Positions 7,597-13,253 of a DNA stretch of 13,253 nt are shown here, piece by piece. The position numbers were made by a program, and so were the translations under genes. The notes beneath the pieces were generated by a model. It worked only from the letters and a program-made list of their open reading frames with translations, searched no databases and had not been told where the DNA came from. The stretch's first letter is position 1. Every line of letters starts with the position of its first letter. The DNA is from BMS3ABIN04 sp965554225 (GTDB taxonomy: Bacteria; Bacteroidota; Ignavibacteria; Ignavibacteriales; Melioribacteraceae): NCBI GenBank assembly GCA_965554225.1, contig CBEVZC010000083.1:1-13253 (forward strand), in the 5' to 3' direction.

Positions 7597-9934
7597 AAAC
7601 TCTTTCCTCGTTAAGCCATTGATCTATGGTCATTTTTAAGAAGTTTATATTTATAGGTTTAGCAATATAATCATCCATACCGGCAGCTAAACATTTCTCC
7701 CTGTCTTTCATACTGGAGTGAGCGGTTACGGCAATTATTGGAACATTATTTATTGGCGGATCCATTTCCCTTATTGTCTTTGTCGCATCTAATCCATTTA
7801 CATCGGACATTTCTATGTCCATTAGTATAAGGTCAAATTTACCGGATTTCACTGCTTCTATTGCATCGTAACCGTTATTGACTGAATCTACATGATAACC
7901 TGATTCGCGTAATAATTTTAGTTCAACTTTCTGACTAATGGGATTATCTTCAACGAGCAACAATCTTTTTTTATTATTTCCTTCTTTTTGATTTATGGGT
8001 AGTTGAATTTTTCTGTCATCTATATTGTTTTCTTCTAAACCTCTTTCTTCCGGTTCTTCTTGTATATCATTTTTCTCATCAATAGCTTCGTCATACCCCA
8101 GCTCGTTATCTAAATTAAATTCTTTATCAAGACTAAGAACAACAGAAAACATAAACTTGCTACCTTCGTCCAATTTACTTTCTATGGATATATCACCCTT
8201 CATAATAGTTACAAATTCTTTGCTGATCATCAGTCCCAACCCCGTACCTTCTTTTGCCGAAGCAGTGGAATTATCAAGACGCGTAAAGGGCTTGAAAATT
8301 GTTTTAATTTTTTCTTCCGAAATACCTTTGCCGGTATCGGTAATGCTTGTAAGTATTTTCATTGTAGCTTCGGTTTTCCGCTGAATGTCAACTTCTATCG
8401 TGATTTCACCTTCATCGGTAAATTTCACTGCATTATTTAATATATTCACAAGAACTTGTCTGTACTTTGTAGCATCTCCATAGAGTTTCACGGGTATTTC
8501 AGGAGAAGCTTTTAAGTTAATCTCTAAACCCTTTTCCCTTGCCAAAGGCGAAACAATAGTTATTCCCTTTTTAACCTCTTCAATTAAATTGAAATCCGAA
8601 ATTTCCAATTCCATTTTACCAGCTTCAATTTTTGAAAGATCTAAAATGTTATTTATGATATCCAATAAGGACTCTGCAGACATTTTAGCATTTCGAGCAA
8701 AATCCTTCAATTCGTTCTCACTTTCAAACAACCCGTTTTCAATCAAAGTCAAAAATCCAAGGACGGAATTCATCGGGGTTCTGATTTCATGAGACATGCT
8801 AGCAATAAATTTCGTTTTAATATTACTTGAATATTCGGCAGTTGTTGCGTTTCTACTTTCCGTATTGTTCTTTTCTTTTAATTTTTTTAATTCGCCTATA
8901 AGTAAATTTTCTTTCTCAAAATACTCACTGATATCATAAAAACTTCCTTCGTAATAGCCGTTTTGTTTTTTTGAACCGTTAATATATCTGAGGTGTAATT
9001 CTACAGGTAGTTTTGAGCCGGATTTTTGTTTAAGGTTTATTTTACTTGTTTTCAGAAATCTATTATTCTGAACAGTTCTTTTTAATTTCTTCATCTGACC
9101 AGGATCAGCTAAAATATCCTTCTCGAAGTTTTTTGTGTAAATTTCATTCTCGTCGTCATATCCTAAAAGTTTGCAGAACCCTCTATTTACAAGCGCAATT
9201 CTACCATCGCTGGAAATTTGAAACACTCCGAAATCAGAGTTGTTAACAAAATTATTCTTTTCCGGTTTCTCTTCATTTTTTACATCAGGGGCATCCAGAT
9301 TGCCAAGTAACACATTAAAATTCTCTATGGCTTTAATTTTATTCTTTGCTGTTATCCTATTTATGAAAATTGAAAGTACCCCAAGGAAAGTTATTGATAA
9401 TAGGGAAGACAAATTTGCAGATAAAGAAAGATTAGTTCTTTGTAAAAAAAGGATTACTCCGAATGTAACTGTGTAATATCCAACTGCAATTACCTGATGT
9501 TTATTTTCCCAGTCCAAAAAAAGTGAAAAGGTAAAAATTAAAAACATAACAAGTAATGCACTAATAAAAAATTGCGAAGGCAATCTGTAAACCGTAAAAC
9601 CAAAAGATAAAACAACGGATAAAAGGAAAGCATGCACTAAAGTTACGGAGTGATTTTTGCCAATTTTTGTTTGAGCAACAACCAGAACGATAAATGACGC
9701 AATTGTAACAAATAGACGTGATAAATAAATTTCAAACGAATGACCAATAACAGATTTAACTTCAAAGATAAGCGCTAAAACTCCGGCTAAAGCTGTAAGA
9801 GTTGCAACAACTTTTAGTGGTAATAATATCGAAAATTCAACGTTCCGGCTTTTTTCGTCATTAAAATTATTGTCTTCATTATTCCTTTTTGGTGGAACAG
9901 GGTCTAATTTAACAATTTTTAATGGCTGCGACAT
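7595..9934 (-). CDS. Membrane-bound hybrid sensor histidine kinase with PAS and receiver domains
   Basis: This two-component sensor senses an unknown signal and autophosphorylates, then passes phosphate to its own receiver. Order along 779 residues: cytoplasmic tail (1-33); about six hydrophobic membrane segments (roughly 34-58, 71-88, 97-116, 121-140, 148-165, 176-193) with almost no periplasmic loops, so the signal may be in the membrane; PAS fold (about 232-340); linking coiled coil (about 340-368); HisKA with SMSHEIRTPMNSVLGF and H382; HATPase_c with N-box N501, DTGKGI (533-538) and GTGLGL (563-568); an acidic, low-complexity linker (about 608-652); receiver with E662/D663, phosphoacceptor D706 in LILMDIEMSD, T737 and K759. 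All catalytic residues are present. No HPt domain or output regulator is encoded next door, so the downstream partner lies elsewhere. The start has no Shine-Dalgarno. It is convergent with rocD and divergent from the PAP2 gene. Confidence 0.95.
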   Translation of the reverse strand: MSQPLKIVKLDPVPPKRNNEDNNFNDEKSRNVEFSILLPLKVVATLTALAGVLALIFEVKSVIGHSFEIYLSRLFVTIASFIVLVVAQTKIGKNHSVTLVHAFLLSVVLSFGFTVYRLPSQFFISALLVMFLIFTFSLFLDWENKHQVIAVGYYTVTFGVILFLQRTNLSLSANLSSLLSITFLGVLSIFINRITAKNKIKAIENFNVLLGNLDAPDVKNEEKPEKNNFVNNSDFGVFQISSDGRIALVNRGFCKLLGYDDENEIYTKNFEKDILADPGQMKKLKRTVQNNRFLKTSKINLKQKSGSKLPVELHLRYINGSKKQNGYYEGSFYDISEYFEKENLLIGELKKLKEKNNTESRNATTAEYSSNIKTKFIASMSHEIRTPMNSVLGFLTLIENGLFESENELKDFARNAKMSAESLLDIINNILDLSKIEAGKMELEISDFNLIEEVKKGITIVSPLAREKGLEINLKASPEIPVKLYGDATKYRQVLVNILNNAVKFTDEGEITIEVDIQRKTEATMKILTSITDTGKGISEEKIKTIFKPFTRLDNSTASAKEGTGLGLMISKEFVTIMKGDISIESKLDEGSKFMFSVVLSLDKEFNLDNELGYDEAIDEKNDIQEEPEERGLEENNIDDRKIQLPINQKEGNNKKRLLLVEDNPISQKVELKLLRESGYHVDSVNNGYDAIEAVKSGKFDLILMDIEMSDVNGLDATKTIREMDPPINNVPIIAVTAHSSMKDREKCLAAGMDDYIAKPININFLKMTIDQWLNEERV

Positions 9935-9967
9935 ACGTAAGAAATGATTAGTTATTAAATCTAAAAC

Positions 9968-9989
9968 TATTGTTATATTTACAACAATA
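9968..9989. promoter_or_regulatory. Inverted repeat in kinase/PAP2 divergent spacer
   Basis: TATTGTT (9968-9974) and AACAATA (9983-9989) form a perfect 7-bp inverted repeat separated by 8 bases, in the 151-bp spacer between two divergent genes. The geometry would suit a dimeric regulator, but an AT-rich 7-bp inverted repeat is expected often by chance in such sequence. Confidence 0.2.
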
Positions 9990-10085
9990 TTTATCTCCGT
10001 GATATTATCGTAGTATTAGAGTGTTTTTTTAATAATAATTTATTTAATAGAACAATTTTGATTTAAATCACAAATACTGGTTTTT

Positions 10086-10655
10086 ATGTTTCATTTTTTA
10101 TATACAATTGACGTTAATTTATTTTATTTTATCAACCATTCGCTTGCTAACCCGGTTTTTGATAAGTTTTTTGTCTTTATTACAGATGTAACTCATTGGT
10201 ATATCACATATATAATTTTATGGTTTATTGTATTCTTCAAAGGAGGAAAAATTGGTAAAATTGCAGCGATTGGTGCAATTTTATTGATTGTTGCATCCGA
10301 TCAGTTCAGCAGCACTTTTCTTAAAAATCTTATTGAACGAATAAGACCTTGCAACCGGCTTACAGATGTAAGACTTTTAGTAGGCTGCAGCGGTTCGTAC
10401 TCAATGCCTTCTTCGCATGCAGTTAATAATTTTGCAATAGCAGTCTATTTCTACAAAATTTATCCGAAATTCAAATGGCTTTTATTAACAATTGCCACTT
10501 TGGTTGCTTTTTCACGTCCGTATATAGGCGTTCATTATCCCTCGGATATAATAATAGGTGCAATAATTGGTGCCGTTATTGGCTATATTTTTTCTATTTT
10601 TGTACTTGAGATTAATAAAAAATATGGAAACAAAAATGTTGAGATCACAAATTAA
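10086..10655 (+). CDS. PAP2-superfamily membrane phosphatase (undecaprenyl-pyrophosphate phosphatase-like)
   Basis: This integral membrane acid phosphatase of the PAP2 superfamily probably dephosphorylates a lipid phosphate, such as undecaprenyl pyrophosphate (BcrC/PgpB type), on the outer face of the inner membrane. All three catalytic motifs are present in 189 residues: K80-x6-R87-P88 (KNLIERIRP); P108-S-S-H111, the PSGH motif with Ser for Gly; and S143-R144-x5-H150-x3-D154 (SRPYIGVHYPSD). Hydrophobic segments lie near 38-51, 57-72, 113-123, 131-147 and 154-175. The ATG lies after a run of T without a clear Shine-Dalgarno. AMP nucleosidase follows 25 bp downstream, so co-transcription is likely. 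The exact substrate is not decided by sequence; recycling of the lipid carrier would serve the glycosyltransferases in this window. Confidence 0.93.
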   Translation: MFHFLYTIDVNLFYFINHSLANPVFDKFFVFITDVTHWYITYIILWFIVFFKGGKIGKIAAIGAILLIVASDQFSSTFLKNLIERIRPCNRLTDVRLLVGCSGSYSMPSSHAVNNFAIAVYFYKIYPKFKWLLLTIATLVAFSRPYIGVHYPSDIIIGAIIGAVIGYIFSIFVLEINKKYGNKNVEITN

Positions 10656-10680
10656 TTCTAATCCTAAGGAAAAATTCTAA

Positions 10681-11454
10681 ATGAGAACCAAATTAGATAT
10701 TGCGAAGAATTGGCTGCCAAGATATACCGGAGAAAAAATTGACAATTTCGGTGATTATATTCTTCTTACAAATTTTCAAAATTACGTAGAAAAATTCGCA
10801 GACAGGTTTAACTGCGACATAACAGGGCTGCACAAACCGATGCAGACTGCAACAAATAACGATGGTTTGTCTATAATTAACTTTGGTATGGGATCATCAA
10901 ATGCTGCTACGATAATGGATTTATTGATAGCACGAAACCCAAAAGGAATTTTATTCTTAGGCAAGTGCGGCGGACTTAAACGTTCAACGGAAATCGGTCA
11001 TTTTATTCTTCCTATTGCAGCTATTCGCGGCGAGGGAACCAGCAACGATTATATTCCCAAAGAAGTACCGGCACTTCCTTCTTTCAAACTGCACAAATTT
11101 GTATCGGAAAAAATTTTAGAAAGAAAAATGGAATACAGAACAGGCGTTATTTACACTACTAACAGACGCGTGTGGGAATGGGATAACGACTTTAAAATTT
11201 ACTTAAGAAAACTTGGAGCAATAGGGATTGATATGGAAACGGCAACTATTTTTGTCGTTGGATATGCAAACCAAATTGCTCGCGGTGCACTTTTACTTGT
11301 TTCAGACCTTCCGATGATTCCGGATGGTATAAAAACAGAAAAAATGGATAAAGCGGTAACTGCAAAGTTTGTTGACTTACATTTAACTCTTGGTATCGAA
11401 GCGATGACAGAAATAGGAATAAAAGGAGAAAAAATAAAGCATTTTATGTACTAG
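10681..11454 (+). CDS. amn: AMP nucleosidase (short form)
   Basis: This cytoplasmic enzyme of the PNP/UDP phosphorylase fold hydrolyses AMP to adenine and ribose 5-phosphate, controlling the adenylate pool and feeding purine salvage. At 257 residues it is the short form found in Bacteroidota, without the extra N-terminal domain of E. coli Amn. Recognisable blocks are KNWLPRYTG (9-17), INFGMGSSNAATIMDLL (66-82), FLGKCGGLK (92-100), AIRGEGTSNDY (114-124), YTTNRRVWEWD (158-168), IDMETATIF (183-191) with the ribose-binding M185/E186 pair, and VSDLPMIPDG with the catalytic aspartate D209. TAAGGA lies 10 bases before the ATG. It follows the PAP2 gene by 25 bp on the same strand. No obvious strong terminator follows; only a 4-bp hairpin (AGCA-TTAG-TGCT) with a T-rich tail near 11475. 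Confidence 0.95.
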   Translation: MRTKLDIAKNWLPRYTGEKIDNFGDYILLTNFQNYVEKFADRFNCDITGLHKPMQTATNNDGLSIINFGMGSSNAATIMDLLIARNPKGILFLGKCGGLKRSTEIGHFILPIAAIRGEGTSNDYIPKEVPALPSFKLHKFVSEKILERKMEYRTGVIYTTNRRVWEWDNDFKIYLRKLGAIGIDMETATIFVVGYANQIARGALLLVSDLPMIPDGIKTEKMDKAVTAKFVDLHLTLGIEAMTEIGIKGEKIKHFMY

Positions 11455-11553
11455 GTTAAAATTCATTAAGCATTAGTGCTATTTTTATTTGTTTTTATTG
11501 TTGGCATTTTATTTGTATCGTATTTATTAAACATCTAATATTTAATTGATTTA

Positions 11554-11561
11554 TAAGTTTG
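11554..11561 (+). promoter_or_regulatory. Possible -7 promoter element for the secreted protein gene
   Basis: TAAGTTTG fits TAnnTTTG and would give a leader of about 70 bases before the ATG at 11639. I found no well-spaced -33 TTTG element, and the whole 184-bp spacer is very AT-rich, so this is only a candidate. Confidence 0.3.
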
Positions 11562-11638
11562 TTTCCATTAAATTGATTTGAAAACAATTAAGATTTGTAG
11601 ATAATAAAACAACAACTGAACTAAAAAAGGTACACATC

Positions 11639-12079
11639 ATGAAAAACATAAAAAAAATATTGTATCTCGTTCTCTTGTTCTCTTTTGCCTCGGCTTCAAT
11701 TTATTCTCAGAAAAATGATGATAAAAGCGCAGTAAAAGCTTCATTAAATAAAATATTTGAGTTAAGTAAATCAGGTAATTTTAAAGATGCGGCAAAACTC
11801 TTTGCTTATAAAGGTAATGACAAAACAAGATTATTCAAGTCCACTTTTGACTATAGTAAAAGAACCGAGAAAAGCCAAGTAAGACGAAATTGTAAGAAAA
11901 TTAAAGCTTATTTGGACCTGAGTGATTCATTTGAATATGACGGATTTACAACAAAAAAAATTGACGAAATTTTGAACTATACCCTTAATGTAAAATTTAA
12001 AAGTGGTAATCAATCTCTTAATATAACCTTCAAATTTATTAAAATTAACGGCAAGTTTGTTTTAGCCGATTTTGGATAG
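11639..12079 (+). CDS. Small secreted protein, NTF2/SnoaL-like in layout, function unknown
   Basis: This is a 146-residue protein with a clear Sec signal peptide: lysines at 2-6 (KNIKK), a hydrophobic core ILYLVLLFSFASA, and a likely cleavage site between about residues 20 and 24 (ASA-S or YS-Q). No lipobox cysteine follows the core, so it should be a soluble periplasmic or exported protein. The mature part starts with a helical stretch (AVKASLNKIFELSKSGNFKDAAKLFAY), followed by beta-strand-like segments ending LNITFKFIKINGKFVLADFG. A helix-first, curved-sheet-last layout ending in a Gly-Lys-Phe-x-Leu-x-Asp-Phe strand recalls NTF2-like (SnoaL/DUF4878-type) proteins. This is a resemblance only; I see no catalytic residues. 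AAAAAAGG lies 8 bases before the ATG. It stands alone, followed by the short-repeat array. Confidence 0.85.
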   Translation: MKNIKKILYLVLLFSFASASIYSQKNDDKSAVKASLNKIFELSKSGNFKDAAKLFAYKGNDKTRLFKSTFDYSKRTEKSQVRRNCKKIKAYLDLSDSFEYDGFTTKKIDEILNYTLNVKFKSGNQSLNITFKFIKINGKFVLADFG

Positions 12080-12092
12080 GATGAAAAGGGTA

Positions 12093-12180
12093 ACAGGTTA
12101 GCAAGTTTGAAGGTTAACAGGTTTACAAGTTAACAGGTTTACAAGTTAGCAAGTTTATAAGTTAGCAGGTTTTAAAGTTC
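12093..12180 (+). repeat. Tandem array of eleven degenerate 8-bp repeats
   Basis: Reading in steps of 8 from 12093 gives eleven units of the type RCARGTTW: acaggtta, gcaagttt, gaaggtta, acaggttt, acaagtta, acaggttt, acaagtta, gcaagttt, ataagtta, gcaggttt, taaagttc. Units ending in A and T alternate strictly, so the true period is 16 bp, and one 16-bp unit is repeated exactly (12117-12132 and 12133-12148). The palindrome GTTAAC occurs at 12113 and 12129, with GTTAGC at the same phase elsewhere. The array starts 14 bp after the stop of the secreted protein gene and lies between convergent genes. A stray copy, gcaagtta, lies near 12231. Function unknown. Confidence 0.92.
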
Positions 12181-12376
12181 AAAGAATAATTACAGCATAA
12201 AGTAAAAAGTATTAACCATAAATGGCTAATTGCAAGTTAAATCGTTGGAAAGAAAAACGTTGAAACAAAATTATTTTTCTCTGCATTTAGTGTCTCAGCT
12301 GTTAAAAAAATAGAACGCAAATAACACAGAAAATTATGATTCTCGCAGATTAAAGATTCTCAATTGTCAATTATCT
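12181..12376. other. Non-coding spacer with decayed repeat-like sequence
   Basis: No gene is visible here. CGCAAATAACACAGAAA (12316-12332) and CGCAGATTAAAGA (12344-12356) look like two diverged copies of one element, and CAATTGTCAATTATC (12361-12375) is an imperfect short tandem repeat. I see no clear terminator for either of the convergent genes that flank the spacer. Confidence 0.4.
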
Positions 12377-13012
12377 TTACTTCCCGTGTTTAGCGAGATA
12401 ATCAATTCCTTTTTGAACAATTTCCCAGTCACCGTCTTTTACTTCTGTATTAAGCAGACCTTCATCTTTCATATCTTCACTCTCCAAGAAAAGATTTTCC
12501 GCCCATTTCTCCATTCCGTCATCATTAACCTGTTCATAGTCCTTCTCTTTTAATTTTTTCTTCATATCTTTTTTAACAAATTCTACAACTTTATCTATAG
12601 CTGCGCTGCCGCCGAGATAGATAAGTGCTTTTAGAATTGGAACTCTAAAATTTTCTTTTGGTGTAAATTCCAAAGAATCATTATCAACTCCTTCTTCAGG
12701 ATTACTATCTTCCGTTTTTTGCTTGTCGGAAACAGAATCCCCCTTTTCTGATTTATTTTGATTCTCACTTTTACCGTTGCCGGAATTAATATTCTCAAGA
12801 AGTGATTTTGCTTCAACCAGTTTTTTTACAACATTTTCGTAGGGCAGAATTTCATCTATTAATTTTTGCGCTTTTGCAATACTTCCGTTTAGAATTTCAT
12901 CAGAACTTTCTTTTTTTAAATTACCCACATAGCCGTTTATTGTATCAAAAACCAAATTAAAAGCGCTATGAATTTCTTCATTATTGAACTGCGAGGATAT
13001 ATTATTCTCCAT
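12377..13012 (-). CDS. Protein with C-terminal Mrr_N-like winged helix, no nuclease domain
   Basis: The 211-residue product has three parts. Residues 1-75 are predicted helical (HSAFNLVFDTINGYVGNLKK, AQKLIDEILPYENVVKKLVEAK). Residues 76-118 are a Ser/Asn/Lys/Glu-rich disordered acidic linker. Residues 120-208 resemble the winged-helix domain at the N-terminus of Mrr-type restriction enzymes (Mrr_N, PF14338): FRVPILKALIYLGGSAAIDKVV, then KKKLKEKDYE, WAENLFLESEDMKDEGLLN, and a closing wing DGDWEIVQKGIDYL. No PD-(D/E)xK nuclease domain follows; the protein ends three residues later, so this is a stand-alone DNA-binding or protein-binding module rather than a restriction enzyme. AAAGGA lies 10 bases upstream of the ATG. 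No methylase or restriction partner is nearby. Family assignment is by eye and the biological role is unknown. Confidence 0.75.
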   Translation of the reverse strand: MENNISSQFNNEEIHSAFNLVFDTINGYVGNLKKESSDEILNGSIAKAQKLIDEILPYENVVKKLVEAKSLLENINSGNGKSENQNKSEKGDSVSDKQKTEDSNPEEGVDNDSLEFTPKENFRVPILKALIYLGGSAAIDKVVEFVKKDMKKKLKEKDYEQVNDDGMEKWAENLFLESEDMKDEGLLNTEVKDGDWEIVQKGIDYLAKHGK

Positions 13013-13132
13013 AATTTCAATTTCCTTTATACGTTAAATGACCGCACTTTTTAGGGAAAGTACAAACCTTCTCTTATCGCAAAATTATTAATTTTTAATT
13101 ATTTTCAGAATGAAATAAAAGCTAATTTTATT

Positions 13133-13142
13133 ATCGTACGAT
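13133..13142. promoter_or_regulatory. 10-bp perfect palindrome upstream of the winged-helix gene
   Basis: ATCGTACGAT is a perfect palindrome and the most GC-containing stretch in an otherwise A/T-only spacer. It lies 121 bp upstream of the winged-helix gene and 62 bp upstream of the probable gene at 13204, so it could be an operator for either. There is no second copy to support it. Confidence 0.2.
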
Positions 13143-13203
13143 TATTTTAATTTTTTAAGAGATCTTGTATAATTCTAAATAAATTATTTTGGTATTTGGA
13201 ATT

Positions 13204-13253
13204 ATGTTAAATTATCAACAACAATTCACGCTTGTTAGAGAAGCAGCTAATTA
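13204..13253 (+). CDS. Probable start of a gene cut by the window end
   Basis: An open frame begins at ATG 13204 and reads MLNYQQQFTLVREAAN for 16 complete codons to the edge of the window with no stop. The leader has only GGA three bases upstream, and a TATTTTGG-like sequence lies about 25 bases before the ATG. The amphipathic, protein-like composition and the divergent position relative to the winged-helix gene favour a real start. Sixteen residues are too few to name a family. Confidence 0.45.
   Translation, partial: MLNYQQQFTLVREAAN

Noticed and set aside
8025..9476. Several open frames on the plus strand inside the kinase gene
   Set aside because: They are antisense to a full-length kinase with all motifs intact, lack ribosome-binding sites, and read as serine-rich shadow protein.
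11475..11486. Terminator after AMP nucleosidase
   Set aside because: The stem AGCA/TGCT is only 4 bp despite the T-rich tail, too weak to call.
12093..12180. Possible CRISPR array
   Set aside because: Units are 8 bp and contiguous, with no unique spacers and no cas genes nearby.
12631..12816. Minus-strand frame of 61 codons inside the winged-helix gene
   Set aside because: It overlaps the acidic linker of the longer gene in another frame; its Lys/Ile-rich content is what a shifted low-complexity linker gives.
12377..13012. A restriction-modification or defence locus
   Set aside because: Only a winged-helix-like domain is present; there is no nuclease, methylase, ATPase or toxin gene around it in this window.

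Overview
The window is AT-rich bacterial chromosomal DNA with ordinary housekeeping and envelope genes. It carries no insertion sequence, integrase, phage gene, CRISPR array, tRNA or rRNA that I can see. Several features point to the Bacteroidota/Chlorobiota side of the tree, with Ignavibacteria-like lineages the best guess: a DUF2723 (GT117) membrane protein, a short-form AMP nucleosidase, an ornithine aminotransferase, a subclass YjbQ, weak Shine-Dalgarno sites on some genes, and two sequences matching the TAnnTTTG -7 promoter element. The taxonomic assignment is inference from gene families, not a measured placement.

Left part (1-5256), sugar transfer and envelope. A family 2 glycosyltransferase (minus strand) is divergent from a family 4 glycosyltransferase (plus strand). 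These are followed by a 75-residue highly charged protein of unknown function and a 983-residue multi-spanning DUF2723/GT117 protein. The stretch ends in a GC-rich hairpin between convergent genes, probably a terminator for both strands.

Middle (5255-7596). A tight minus-strand pair encodes a YjbQ-family protein and a LOG-family Rossmann nucleotide-binding protein (zero-base gap). It is divergent from ornithine aminotransferase (rocD), which ends in a textbook 15-bp stem plus T-run terminator.

Right-middle (7595-11454). A membrane-bound hybrid histidine kinase (six predicted membrane segments, PAS, HisKA, HATPase, receiver) lies on the minus strand. It is divergent from a likely two-gene unit of a PAP2-type lipid phosphatase and AMP nucleosidase.

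Right end (11455-13253). A small secreted protein of unknown function is followed by an 88-bp array of eleven degenerate 8-bp repeats. A minus-strand 211-residue protein follows; its C-terminal half looks like the Mrr N-terminal winged helix but has no nuclease domain. A new plus-strand gene probably begins at 13204 and runs off the window.

Functionally, PAP2 phosphatase and the glycosyltransferases fit envelope glycan assembly, and AMP nucleosidase fits purine salvage. LOG proteins also act on nucleoside monophosphates, so two putative nucleotide N-glycosidases sit within about 6 kb; I see no evidence that they are linked. I did not find a convincing new multi-gene system. The best leads are the nuclease-less Mrr_N-like protein, the 8-bp repeat array, the YjbQ/LOG pair with altered signature residues, and the small charged protein in front of DUF2723.
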